Source of the DNA: Muriicola marianensis
Lineage (GTDB): Bacteria > Bacteroidota > Bacteroidia > Flavobacteriales > Flavobacteriaceae
Assembly (NCBI RefSeq): GCF_014638095.1
Contig: NZ_BMFH01000001.1
Coordinates: 1,126,834-1,190,833, forward strand
Direction of reading: 5' to 3'
Length of the DNA stretch: 64,000 nucleotides
In this document: in pieces, positions 25,455 through 34,073 of the stretch
Position numbering within the stretch: the first letter of the stretch is position 1
How the letters are laid out: each line of letters opens with the position of its first letter
The notes under the pieces: generated by a model
What the model was told of the DNA's origin: nothing
Database searches by the model: none
Seen by the model: the letters and a program-made list of their open reading frames with translations, nothing else
Translations under genes and position numbers: made by a program

Positions 25455-26553
25455 GGATGGAGATGTTTAGTTGCTCAATATCGTTCAGATCCTTTTGCAG
25501 GTCCCCCCGGCCCATAAGCTGCATAAAAAAATAAGCCGAGAGCAATTTCCTGCTGATCTTCAAGCCTTCTTCCGGATCTATTGCGTAGTTAAACCGATCC
25601 GGGTAAATAAAGGGATTATCAGTGAGAGTATTGTGACCAAAGTCCTCGAGAACCGCAAAATAGGTCGCAACCGGACTGTTATCGAGGTAGCTGTTGTAGT
25701 TCTCAATCGCATAAGGCAGTGTTCCTTTGCTGCATATCATCAAGGTTGGGATTTCAATTTTGCCTTCATACCTGACATCCCTGGGGGGTATGCCTTCCAT
25801 GGCAGCATAGGCTGTTACAAAACTGTGATTCGCTGCAAACTGACCTGCAATGCGCCCTCCGAGGGAATGGCCAAAGATCCCCACTGATTCCAAGTTAAGC
25901 CTATTTGTAAACCGTTGATCAGGATCAGCCCGGTTCAGTTCGGTCAACTTTTGGTAAACGAGTTCGAGGTCTGCCGCACCCAGGGCCGTTGGTCTTTCAA
26001 AGAATTGATCTACTTTTTCGTAAGGTCCGCCCATCATCCCCGGAGGAGGCCGGAATGAAGGATCCGGTTTTACTATCATTCCGTCCCCGAAGATCGTATA
26101 TCCGATCGAAGGCATGTCTACGGAAACGACTACGAAACCGTAACTGGCCAGATCCTCTGCCAGGGTAGTATAGAGAAAACGCTCCGTTCCCCTGCCAGGG
26201 GCGATTAATATCAGGTTAGCGTTCTTCACGGAGGGATGAAAACCAGCCCTTAGATAACTGTTCCCGATTACCTTTCTGTAGTCCTCAGAAATGGGGTTGT
26301 AAACTGCCTTATGATCACCGGGCGCCGGGCTGGCAGGGTACCACAATTGGGCAACCACCATCCTCTTGTCTTCGGGAAAAGCTGAATATTCTGCCAGTCG
26401 CACCCGATCCTGCCACTCATAGGTCACTGTGCCCACCGGATACGGACCCCTGGGTTCAATGAGTCGGACCGAATCTGTCTGCGCATTCAGAGATAATACC
26501 GTCATCGTTGCAAATAAACAGTAATAGAACTTCCTGAAAACTCCTGCTATCAC
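25441..26553 (-). CDS. Secreted alpha/beta hydrolase, PAF-acetylhydrolase-like
   Basis: A 370 aa protein with an N-terminal signal (cleavage likely after LNA, about residue 24). The layout resembles platelet-activating-factor acetylhydrolases and related dienelactone hydrolase-like enzymes: QLWYPAS near residue 70, APGRG at 119-123, and the nucleophile elbow GHSLGG (Ser230). A His in the FGHNT region near residue 306 may complete the triad. The start is a GTG at 26551-26553; the next in-frame ATG would truncate the signal. It is coupled to the downstream acylase gene and 5 bp after another hydrolase, forming a three-hydrolase operon. Confidence 0.8.
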   Translation of the reverse strand: MIAGVFRKFYYCLFATMTVLSLNAQTDSVRLIEPRGPYPVGTVTYEWQDRVRLAEYSAFPEDKRMVVAQLWYPASPAPGDHKAVYNPISEDYRKVIGNSYLRAGFHPSVKNANLILIAPGRGTERFLYTTLAEDLASYGFVVVSVDMPSIGYTIFGDGMIVKPDPSFRPPPGMMGGPYEKVDQFFERPTALGAADLELVYQKLTELNRADPDQRFTNRLNLESVGIFGHSLGGRIAGQFAANHSFVTAYAAMEGIPPRDVRYEGKIEIPTLMICSKGTLPYAIENYNSYLDNSPVATYFAVLEDFGHNTLTDNPFIYPDRFNYAIDPEEGLKISRKLLSAYFFMQLMGRGDLQKDLNDIEQLNISIHGKY

Positions 26554-26558
26554 AACTG

Positions 26559-27494
26559 TCAGTTTTTTATAAAACTTACGATCGTCTCCATCAAATCCCC
26601 GGCTAAGGGCAATGTAGAGTCGTTGTACGTTTGTATGTTCAAACCCCTGTCTTCAGGTGCGTTCTTAAGCACGTGATTCATCCCTTCAAGTACAGCCTTT
26701 TCTGCCCTGGCATTGGCCGCAGAAAGAAGATCTGCATCCTTGAGCTTTACCTGAATGTCTGTGGTTCCCTGCAGGATGAGCACCGGACAATCGAGTCTGG
26801 CGATCTCTTCTGCCGGATCGTATTTAAACCAGGAGATCAGGTAGGGTTGTACGCTGGGTCTGAACAGGGAGTTCAGCATAGGATTTACATTGGTAACCGT
26901 ATTGCCCATTTCAAGGGTATCGAGGATAGGGTCTGTCATGGCAGTTACCACAGGAGGCTGGGCGCTGAGTTGCTCCCTCAGGATGTCAGCTGCCGGTCTT
27001 CCTACACCCGCAATGGAAATAAATTTGTCTGCTTCGATGCGATCCGCCGCGATCATCCCGATCAGGGATCCTTCGCTGTGACCCAGGATAATGATCTCAG
27101 AAAAACGGGGATCCTCTTTAAGTTTCTTACCCCAGCTAACCACATCATCTATATAGGTCTCGAATCGGAGGTCTTCCTCTTTCGTCATGGCTGATGTACT
27201 GCCTGCCACTCCCCTTTTGTCGAATCTCAAACTCGCGATCCCGTTTTCTGCCAGACCTGTAGCCAGCAGCTGCAGTGAATTGTTGGTCATCATGGGATTG
27301 TTGCCGTTGCGGTCCGTAGGTCCCGAACCCGCGACGATGAGTACGACAGGAACTTTACCCTCTTCATTAGGCAGGACCAGGCTGCCATTAAGGATTCCTG
27401 TGTCCGTGCTGAGCTCCACTTCACTTTCGGTCTGAGACCACATTGAAGCCACACTCAGCAGGGTGAGGGCTATGATTAATTTCTTGATCTTCAT
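26559..27494 (-). CDS. Secreted alpha/beta hydrolase
   Basis: A 311 aa protein with a Sec signal peptide (MKIKKLIIALTLLSVASMWSQ). It has the oxyanion-hole region VAGSGPTDRNGNNP (about 54-67), the elbow LGHSEGS (Ser140), and a C-terminal ILQGTTDIQV plus GMNHVLK carrying the likely Asp and His. It resembles secreted serine aminopeptidase-like or esterase-like hydrolases of Bacteroidota. Substrate is unknown. It is first of three adjacent minus-strand hydrolase genes. Confidence 0.85.
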   Translation of the reverse strand: MKIKKLIIALTLLSVASMWSQTESEVELSTDTGILNGSLVLPNEEGKVPVVLIVAGSGPTDRNGNNPMMTNNSLQLLATGLAENGIASLRFDKRGVAGSTSAMTKEEDLRFETYIDDVVSWGKKLKEDPRFSEIIILGHSEGSLIGMIAADRIEADKFISIAGVGRPAADILREQLSAQPPVVTAMTDPILDTLEMGNTVTNVNPMLNSLFRPSVQPYLISWFKYDPAEEIARLDCPVLILQGTTDIQVKLKDADLLSAANARAEKAVLEGMNHVLKNAPEDRGLNIQTYNDSTLPLAGDLMETIVSFIKN

Positions 27495-27619
27495 GTTCTT
27501 TCTTTTATTAGTTGACCTCTAATTCTCCTATGTCTTTTTCCTCGACGTTTTGTGCGATCTGAAAATGAGGCATTCGGCTTTCGTTTATTTTGTTTTTATC
27601 GATCCCGTAATTTCACAAT

Positions 27620-28126
27620 TCATGCAATATCAGATTGAAATTTTCTAGTCAGTGGATAATCCAATCCAAAGCGGCCCGAACCAAGCACCAGACTATAGAT
27701 ACTGACCCACAGGAAGCCCATGGCCGGAAGCATTCCCCACACCCCTTCCTCCCATTTCTGGCCGAATATGGCGACCAGCATGGTACAAAGGATGAGGAAG
27801 GCCGCAAATCTCGTTTTGAACCCGAGAGCCAGCAATAATCCCCCGATGGTTTCACTAAACCCGGCCATCCAGGCAAAAAAGACGGGAAACATCGCGAAAA
27901 TACCCCCGAACTGGGCCACATCCTCGGGAAACCAGTAGACCACCTCGAAGAGTCCGAGTTCGCGATCAGGAGGTGACCAGGGTACTCCGAATTTTGAAGC
28001 TCCGAAATCAATGGCCAGCAGCATACCACAGATGAATCTGGGAAAGAACAAAACCAGGTCTGCCCAGACTGATCTTTGCAGTACAGGTCTGTTTATAAGG
28101 GCATAAAATCTGAAAAGTCGTTTCAT
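27620..28126 (-). CDS. DoxX-family membrane protein
   Basis: A 168 aa integral membrane protein with about four hydrophobic segments. It has FGASKFGVPWSPP, ETIGGLLLALGFKTRFAAF and a glycine-rich end, typical of DoxX/SURF4-like proteins. These are often linked to redox stress or quinone-related functions without a defined reaction. It sits alone between the hydrolase group and the TolB-like gene. Its stop is followed by a 125-bp gap with no terminator that I can see. Confidence 0.85.
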   Translation of the reverse strand: MKRLFRFYALINRPVLQRSVWADLVLFFPRFICGMLLAIDFGASKFGVPWSPPDRELGLFEVVYWFPEDVAQFGGIFAMFPVFFAWMAGFSETIGGLLLALGFKTRFAAFLILCTMLVAIFGQKWEEGVWGMLPAMGFLWVSIYSLVLGSGRFGLDYPLTRKFQSDIA

Positions 28127-28153
28127 AAGTCTTAAGCGGATTCACATTATACC

Positions 28154-29086
28154 TCATCTATCCGTTACAGGTCCCCAGGAAGGCGACTCGTTCCTGACCG
28201 ATGTGTTAGTCAGACGTCTCTTCTCTCCACTTTCCGGGTGAATGATATAGATGTCGTATTGGTCCTCACTCCCTGCGGTATAAGCGATCCATTTCCCATC
28301 GGGCGACCAGGAAGGGGAGTAGCAATCGAGTGTATCCCGTGTAATATTCCTGATATCGCTGCCATCTGCCTTCATCAAAAAGATGTCAAAAGTCTCCCCG
28401 TCCGGGCCGTAAAAAGCGATCTGTTTCCCATCGGGGGAATATATCGCACCTGAGTCGTATCCCTCTTTATCTGTGATCCTCTCTACCTGGCTCCCATCAG
28501 ACCTCATCCTGAAGATCTCCCCGTTGGCCGCATGGGTGGTATCCCCTTCCTGTCTCAATTGGCGGGTAAAGAGGATATGCCTCCCATCTGGCGACCAGGA
28601 TGGACTTTCCTCATAGGCGTCATTGTCGGTAAGGGCAACCTGGTCACTCCCGTCGATCTTCATTTTGTAAACACTCCTGCTTTTGCCATTGCGATTACTC
28701 ATAAAGACGATCTCTTTTCCGTCCAGGGATACTTCAGGCAGTACATTGTTTCCCGGGTGGGTGGTAATTCTAATGGCCGAATCGCGCTGCAGATCAAACA
28801 AGTAAATCTCAGGATTCCCATCCCGGTTGGAGTAGGCCATGATCCCCGAACCGTCGGGCAGCCAGGAAGGGCCGTAATCCAGGGCGGGGTTATTGGAGAT
28901 GTTCCTGAGGTTTTCACCAGCAGGGTCCATGATGTATATCTCCCGGTTGCCGTCCCGGGTGGAGACAAAGGCGATAGTACCCTGGGGTTCATTTGAATCT
29001 TTTTCCGGGGTTTTGACCTCAGATTTGCAGGAGGTCAGGACTAGGATAATGGTGATTAATATCCCTCTTGTATACATCATCTTCAT
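28154..29086 (-). CDS. TolB-like beta-propeller lipoprotein
   Basis: About 310 aa, with a signal peptide ending in the lipobox VLTSC. I chose the ATG at 29086 (MKMMYTRGIL) because it gives the best lipoprotein signal; an ATG 33 bp upstream is possible. The mature part is a run of six or so WD40-like PD40 repeats with recurring PSWSPDGKxI and IYxMxxDGS motifs, folding as a beta-propeller. Such proteins resemble TolB or the non-catalytic part of DPP IV-like peptidases; no protease domain is present. It is probably an envelope scaffold. Confidence 0.87.
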   Translation of the reverse strand: MKMMYTRGILITIILVLTSCKSEVKTPEKDSNEPQGTIAFVSTRDGNREIYIMDPAGENLRNISNNPALDYGPSWLPDGSGIMAYSNRDGNPEIYLFDLQRDSAIRITTHPGNNVLPEVSLDGKEIVFMSNRNGKSRSVYKMKIDGSDQVALTDNDAYEESPSWSPDGRHILFTRQLRQEGDTTHAANGEIFRMRSDGSQVERITDKEGYDSGAIYSPDGKQIAFYGPDGETFDIFLMKADGSDIRNITRDTLDCYSPSWSPDGKWIAYTAGSEDQYDIYIIHPESGEKRRLTNTSVRNESPSWGPVTDR

Positions 29087-29151
29087 TAAAATCCCGAACG
29101 TGTGGATATATGCTTGCATATCAAATCACCTGAAATTCTTACATAATGTAT

Positions 29152-29171
29152 AAAAAAAGCGGGTATACCGC
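29152..29171 (-). terminator. Putative intrinsic terminator after the TauE-like gene
   Basis: A short GC stem (GCGG 29159-29162 with CCGC 29168-29171) is followed on the minus strand by seven T (29152-29158). The stem is only four strong pairs, so efficiency is uncertain. It lies about 90 nt past the TauE-like stop. Confidence 0.5.
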
Positions 29172-29181
29172 CTGGAAAGAG

Positions 29182-29242
29182 TTTAATCATTAGCGAAAAG
29201 GGGACTATATACTGTCCTTTTAGTGATCACTCAATGATTAAA
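29182..29242. repeat. Nested palindromic intergenic element
   Basis: The outer arms TTTAATCATT (29182-29191) and AATGATTAAA (29233-29242) are perfect complements. Inside are an imperfect hairpin, AAAAGGGGAC/GTCCTTTT (29196-29205 and 29214-29221), and a perfect palindrome, AGTGATCACT (29222-29231). Folded, the 61 bp give a three-way-junction-like shape. It lies between two minus-strand genes and may act as a terminator, an mRNA-stabilising end or a small mobile palindrome. Confidence 0.65.
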
Positions 29243-29260
29243 TTCCCGTTTCCGATTCAT

Positions 29261-30007
29261 TCAAAAGCTTATCGATCCGTTTCCGAGAAATAATTTGATG
29301 ACGGTCACCAGGCCGATGATCAGGATCAGGACCAAAGACAGGGTCTTGAACTTAGCCTGAGGAATATAATGCAGGATCTTCTTTCCCAGGAATGTCCCCA
29401 CTATACCGATAAGCAGGAGAAAAGGCACATAGATGAGGTCGTGATCGTGTATGTAGCCATTCTGGTAATAGACAAAGGTCCGGGTGAAATCGATCATAAA
29501 ATCAATAAAGGCAGAGGTGGCGATAAAGACGCTTTTCTCCATGTTGAATGCAGCCATGGTCAGCCCACGGATCGCTCCCCCTGTACCCAGGAGTCCGGCA
29601 GAAAACCCTGAAACAGCCCCTCCCAGGAGGGAATTCCGCCTGGAAGGTAACACGACGAGTTCTTTTTTGATCAGGAACAACAAACTGAGGCCTAACAGGA
29701 ATACCCCCAGTAAAAACTCCAGGATATAGGTATTCAGAAACCTCGAAAGAAAGCCCCCCGCGATCACAAAAAGTACGGATGGAACTCCGAGGTAGAGGAT
29801 GAGGAACTTGTTCAACCCTTTTTTAAACAGGAAGATCTTGCTCAGGTTGCTGGACAGGTGGAAGATGGCTGTTAGGCCCAGCACTGAGTAAAAGTCGAAG
29901 TAGAAATTCCCCAAAGGGACAAAAAAGACCGAGGAACCAAAACCGCCAACGGTACCCAGCACCTCGGCGACTAAAGCGAGAACGAGAAAAAAGGTGTTAA
30001 CTTTCAT
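29261..30007 (-). CDS. TauE/SafE-family sulfite/anion exporter-like permease
   Basis: A 248 aa membrane protein with about seven to eight hydrophobic segments and the duplicated TauE/SafE pattern (GTVGGFGSSVFFVPLG near the N-terminus, SGFSAGLLGTGGAIRG in the middle). Family members export sulfite, sulfoacetate or other small organosulfur anions, but many have no assigned substrate. No taurine or sulfite oxidation genes are adjacent. The sulfur-assimilation island lies 9 kb away, so a sulfur role is only a suggestion. Confidence 0.85.
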   Translation of the reverse strand: MKVNTFFLVLALVAEVLGTVGGFGSSVFFVPLGNFYFDFYSVLGLTAIFHLSSNLSKIFLFKKGLNKFLILYLGVPSVLFVIAGGFLSRFLNTYILEFLLGVFLLGLSLLFLIKKELVVLPSRRNSLLGGAVSGFSAGLLGTGGAIRGLTMAAFNMEKSVFIATSAFIDFMIDFTRTFVYYQNGYIHDHDLIYVPFLLLIGIVGTFLGKKILHYIPQAKFKTLSLVLILIIGLVTVIKLFLGNGSISF

Positions 30008-30055
30008 ATATTCCGCATTTCACATTTGCTGTGAATGGCATCAACCTCAAATCTA

Positions 30056-31282
30056 TCACAGATCCCCCACCCATTCCACCAATGCCTGTATTCCGCCTGA
30101 AATTTTTGGGGCGTGGGTTTTTATAACAAAAGACTCCTCTTCATGGGGCTCATCAAAATCGACATATGCCAGCCTGGCTCCCAGGAATGACGGCTCGAAA
30201 CCAAAGGCTTCTGAGGGTAAAAGAACAACCCCTTTTTCTTCCAGCAAGGCACTACACAATTCGTTGGAAGTCGTGATACCTCTTTTCTCAAGTCTGTCCT
30301 TCCATTCTGAAAAATCCAGAAACAGATAGAATCCTCCCTCGGGAGGGTGGACCTTAATACGGGCAGTCACTAGCTTTTCACAGCAATAATTTCCAATGGT
30401 TTTTAAAATCTGCGTTTGCCGGCTTATATAGGGCTTGATCTTTTTATAATCTTGATACGCAACCTTTGCCGCCATCTGAACGGGCACAGGCGCACAGGAA
30501 TACGTTTCTGAGCCGATACCCAGGAGGGCTTCTTTCAACGCGGGTTCCAATCCTTCACTCAGCAGAGCTGCTCCCAGTCGCCATCCCCCGGCCCCACACC
30601 ATTTGGACAACCCTGTGGTGGTAATGGTCCGCTCCGGATAAAAGGCTGCAAAGGAAAGGTGGGAATTTTGGTGATGCAATAACCCGTAGATCTCATCAGA
30701 AACTACGATAATCCTGTGGGTCCTAGCAACCTGGGATATTTCCATGAGTTCTTCCCTGGAATATGTCAGGCCATCCGGGTTCCCTGGATAATTTAAAATA
30801 AGAATGGTGTTCGCGAACTTTTTGGATTTAACGGCTCTATGCAAGGCCTCAACCGTGATCCTCCATCGTTTTTCGTATGAAGTAGGGAGGGTAATAACGT
30901 GATGCCCTGCAAGCTGTGCCTGAGGCCCGTATGAGACCCAGGCCGGAGCCGGGATCAGTACGTCTGCCTCTTGTACAGCCATGAGTAAGGTAAATATCAA
31001 TATTTTAGACCCCGGGCCAACCAGGACATCCTCGGCCCTGGTACGAAGGCCGTTGTGTTCAAAATGAAATCGGGCGATATGCTCCCGAAGTTCGGGGTCA
31101 CCCTGTACGGAAGAGTATTCTTTATGCCCGATTGCCTCTCTAAGAGCAGACTGTACATTTTGAGGAGGCATAAAAGGAGACTGGCCAAAACCGAATCGGA
31201 ATACTTCCTTGTTCTGATCAACCATCTTTTTGGTCTGCGTATTGATAAACAAGGTTTGCGAATGCTCAACTTTCCTGTACAT
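30056..31282 (-). CDS. PLP-dependent aminotransferase, class I/II
   Basis: A fold-type I aminotransferase of 408 aa. The PLP lysine is in GLSKWCGAGGWRLG, the Asp-x-x-Tyr motif is SDEIYGLL, and a variant NPDG replaces NPTG. It resembles aspartate/tyrosine-type enzymes, and the substrate cannot be told. It is separate from the Phe/Tyr operon and has about 27 bp to the DUF3052 gene upstream on the same strand. Confidence 0.87.
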   Translation of the reverse strand: MYRKVEHSQTLFINTQTKKMVDQNKEVFRFGFGQSPFMPPQNVQSALREAIGHKEYSSVQGDPELREHIARFHFEHNGLRTRAEDVLVGPGSKILIFTLLMAVQEADVLIPAPAWVSYGPQAQLAGHHVITLPTSYEKRWRITVEALHRAVKSKKFANTILILNYPGNPDGLTYSREELMEISQVARTHRIIVVSDEIYGLLHHQNSHLSFAAFYPERTITTTGLSKWCGAGGWRLGAALLSEGLEPALKEALLGIGSETYSCAPVPVQMAAKVAYQDYKKIKPYISRQTQILKTIGNYCCEKLVTARIKVHPPEGGFYLFLDFSEWKDRLEKRGITTSNELCSALLEEKGVVLLPSEAFGFEPSFLGARLAYVDFDEPHEEESFVIKTHAPKISGGIQALVEWVGDL

Positions 31283-31309
31283 AAAATGGTTATTACGGTT
31301 TTTAGAACA

Positions 31310-31741
31310 TTATTGCTTGCGGTTTTTCAATCTGTCCTTAAGGGGGATCACAAACTTCAGGGCAGACCAGGTTTCATTCACCGAACACACTTTAATATCT
31401 ACCAGGCCGTGTTTCAATCCCAGGCTACGAACCACATTGCTATCTACATCGGTCTCTATTTTTGAAGACTTCTTGGGCCAGGAGATCCAGATCATCCCTT
31501 TTTGTGCGATCTCTTTTCTGAGTTTGGGAAAATCCTCATTCAGCTTATTGGCCTCAGTAGCAAAGTAATGCACAAAATCGATATTGGAATCCCCCTTGTT
31601 CAGGGGATTAAAGTCTTCCGGAAGTTCACTAAATAAATCGAGGTACTTCTCAGGAGGGTAATAGAGTCTGATCCGCTGTCCGCTCCTGATCCCCAATTTT
31701 TTAGCCAGGGGTGTCCCGGAATAACCCAGTGGATCTGCCAT
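31310..31741 (-). CDS. DUF3052-family protein
   Basis: A 143 aa cytoplasmic protein. The family hallmark is the opening MADPLGYSGTPLAKKLGIRSGQRI, with a later MIWISWPKKSSK motif. I chose the ATG at 31741 because it places that motif at the N-terminus; an upstream non-family extension is rejected. The function of DUF3052 is unknown. Its stop is 27 bp from the aminotransferase start and its own start is 10 bp after the next gene's stop, suggesting one transcript. Confidence 0.8.
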   Translation of the reverse strand: MADPLGYSGTPLAKKLGIRSGQRIRLYYPPEKYLDLFSELPEDFNPLNKGDSNIDFVHYFATEANKLNEDFPKLRKEIAQKGMIWISWPKKSSKIETDVDSNVVRSLGLKHGLVDIKVCSVNETWSALKFVIPLKDRLKNRKQ

Positions 31742-31751
31742 TAATTTATTG

Positions 31752-32549
31752 CTAAAAGTTAAAATCCAGTAACAACTTCCACTCACCTTCTGCCTTACCC
31801 CACATCAGGAAATAGAGACCTTGTCCACCCGTCTTAAAAATGCCGATCTCGTAGGTCTGTTCCGAATTGACAGGAATAACCTTCTGAGGTGTCAGGTCGA
31901 TGCTGTAATCCTCATTCTTCATATAGGAATAGGCGTCCGCAATCTCGATTCCCTCATAGACCTTACCCCTGTAAAAGTATCGTCCGGAAGGAGCGAAAAC
32001 ATTCTTCGCGATCAGGTCCGGACGGTGCTGATTGGAGTACAATTCCCAGGAGGCCCTCAATAAATTGATCTCCGTCTTCCCATCCTCAGGACTATCGCCA
32101 TTTGGTGCTACCGCTTCAAATGCCTTGATCCAGTCCCCTCTCTTTACCCAGCCTATCACACTGGAAAATCTCTTCCCATTGTCTGTATTGTACTCCCCGT
32201 GGACGAAAAGTTGGCCGGGATACAACTGGTAGGAGGCAATGGTGTCATAGCGAATGATCTTTTCTTGCTGATTTATCTCCTCCCAATACTCTGTAATAGA
32301 TAAAGCTCCTATCAGAAAAGTGTCTGCCATAAAGAGGCCACTTGACTCGTTAAATACAAACTTCTGACTCTGGCCTGACTGTAAGGAGCTTAACCACTGG
32401 TTTTGAATGGCCAGGGTTTCCTTTTTCGACATGTCAATCTGACCAGTTAGTGAAAGCCCGGACAGTAAAAGAATAATAAGCACTAGAAAGAAACGTAACC
32501 TCAGCCATTGAGGAGCTTTATGCCGGCAAGTCCTGATCCAATGATACAT
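31752..32549 (-). CDS. Membrane-anchored or secreted hypothetical protein, NTF2/SnoaL-like
   Basis: A 265 aa protein. A basic N-terminus is followed by a strong hydrophobic segment (about 19-36), so it is a signal anchor or signal peptide. The mature part has two similar alpha+beta halves (around SGLFMADTFLIG...YWEEI and APSGRYFYRGKVYEGIEIADAYSYM) reminiscent of DUF4440/SnoaL-like NTF2 folds. This is a weak fold guess. I chose ATG 32549; the open frame extends to a TTG 45 bp upstream. No catalytic motif is recognised. Confidence 0.65.
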   Translation of the reverse strand: MYHWIRTCRHKAPQWLRLRFFLVLIILLLSGLSLTGQIDMSKKETLAIQNQWLSSLQSGQSQKFVFNESSGLFMADTFLIGALSITEYWEEINQQEKIIRYDTIASYQLYPGQLFVHGEYNTDNGKRFSSVIGWVKRGDWIKAFEAVAPNGDSPEDGKTEINLLRASWELYSNQHRPDLIAKNVFAPSGRYFYRGKVYEGIEIADAYSYMKNEDYSIDLTPQKVIPVNSEQTYEIGIFKTGGQGLYFLMWGKAEGEWKLLLDFNF

Positions 32550-32713
32550 GAGAAGGATATATAGTTCCCAGAAAAACCTCGAACCGAAATACAAATGGTT
32601 AGCAATTTAAAGGTAGTGAATAATCTGTCATCCTGTTTTTAACGGAATGGTCGGTTTCATGTTGAGATGAATACGAATTCAATCTAAGGAAAATCCGATC
32701 CTGGATATCCAAA

Positions 32714-33583
32714 TCAGGGAAATGGGATATAGGTCTGGTCACCGGGTACCTGAGGAAATCTTTTTTCCTGCCACAACCGCCTGGCTTCCTTGAGACGATC
32801 CCGGCTGGAAGACACGAAATTCCACAACAGAAAGCGCTCCTCCGGGAGGGGTTCTCCCCCGAAAAGTAGGATCCTGGTCCCTTTTTTTATTTCCATCGTG
32901 CACATTTCGCGGGTTCTGCTGACAAGCATCTGACCTTGTTCTACCCTCTCGCCTTCTAGTTCAATGCTTCCCCTGACAATCACGAAGGCGACTTCCCCTT
33001 TGATCTTTTTCCCCAGATCAAGGTGGGTATCTTCCATGGCCCTGATATCTACCATAAAGAGGGGCGAGTACCCTTGCAGAGGTGATTGTTTTCCAAACGC
33101 CTCCCCGGCTACCAGGACTATCTCACAGTTATTCTCCGTCCATTTTGGGAGACTGGATGCTGGATAAAAATTGAACCGGGGTTCCATTTCTTCCAACTCC
33201 TTGGGCAGGGCCACCCAAATCTGATAGCCGTGGATGATATGCGAGCTCCCGTCCCTCTTTGGGGCGGGCGTTCTTTCGGTATGGGTAACTGCCTTACCGG
33301 CGGTCATGAACCCAACATCGCCGGGATGCACCACCTTTACAGAGCCTATACTGTCTCTGTGTTCAATGGCTCCTTCGAAGAGGTAGGTCAGGGTAGACAA
33401 CCCGATGTGCGGGTGCTGGTTCACATCAAAATAATTACCAGGACCTACCTCAGCCGGACCCATATGGTCGATAAAGGTAAAGGGGCCTACTTGTCTTTTC
33501 TCCTTAAAGGGCAATAGCCTCCCCACAATAAAACTTCCAAGGTTACGCTGGCGTTCGTCGACCAGCATTTTGTTATTTGCCAT
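32714..33583 (-). CDS. Pirin-family protein, long type
   Basis: A 289 aa bicupin of the classical pirin size. The N-terminal cupin carries the DVNQHPHIGLSTLTYL metal motif (two His) and AVTHTERT, where the family's His-x-Glu pair sits. The C-terminal cupin is shorter and followed by GGEPLPEERFLLWNFVSS, a common pirin ending. It probably binds iron; quercetinase-like or redox-sensing roles are known for relatives. It differs clearly from the shorter YhaK-like pirin at 4789-5502, so these are not recent duplicates. Confidence 0.9.
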   Translation of the reverse strand: MANNKMLVDERQRNLGSFIVGRLLPFKEKRQVGPFTFIDHMGPAEVGPGNYFDVNQHPHIGLSTLTYLFEGAIEHRDSIGSVKVVHPGDVGFMTAGKAVTHTERTPAPKRDGSSHIIHGYQIWVALPKELEEMEPRFNFYPASSLPKWTENNCEIVLVAGEAFGKQSPLQGYSPLFMVDIRAMEDTHLDLGKKIKGEVAFVIVRGSIELEGERVEQGQMLVSRTREMCTMEIKKGTRILLFGGEPLPEERFLLWNFVSSSRDRLKEARRLWQEKRFPQVPGDQTYIPFP

Positions 33584-33644
33584 AAGGTAATTTGAAGTGC
33601 ATTAACTGTTATTGGATTACCGACACCCAGAAAGGGATTGAAGA

Positions 33645-34022
33645 TCAGCCGGCTAACACCCAATCCCGGGCGGCTTTTTCATTATTAAAACCCTTGAATT
33701 CCCATTCTGAATTCAGGTTTTTAGACATAGCAATGTATTTTTCGATTTTTTCCCTTATCCTCTCCTTGTCTGCGATATAGGCCAACTTGAGTTGCATGCC
33801 GGATTTACTCGCCGCCACATCGTTGAAAGTGATCTCCACCATATCCAGGGGACGCCATTCCACATCCTCTGTTTCCAGGGTATGGACGATCTGATACTGA
33901 GCAGTTTTGGAACGCGGATCACTGAAAAATGTCTCGTTGGCCTTCTCTATCTCTTCCGAGGTCACTACACCATAGAACTCCCATTTGATTCCGTATTCTT
34001 CCCAAATAGTTCGAAATGGCAT
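33645..34022 (-). CDS. Small hypothetical protein, STAS/SpoIIAA-like
   Basis: A 125 aa soluble protein. The pattern WEFYGVVTSEEIEKANETFFSDPR, then YQIVHTLETEDVEW, resembles the alternating strand-helix layout of STAS/SpoIIAA-like proteins of unknown function. The C-terminus ends EKAARDWVLAG. There are no catalytic residues I can point to. It lies on the same strand as its neighbours, with a 61-bp gap to the pirin and 51 bp to the oxidoreductase. Confidence 0.6.
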   Translation of the reverse strand: MPFRTIWEEYGIKWEFYGVVTSEEIEKANETFFSDPRSKTAQYQIVHTLETEDVEWRPLDMVEITFNDVAASKSGMQLKLAYIADKERIREKIEKYIAMSKNLNSEWEFKGFNNEKAARDWVLAG

Positions 34023-34073
34023 GATGTTATCTCTAAAACTTATAAGGTAAGTAATTTCTTCTAAATGCTATTC

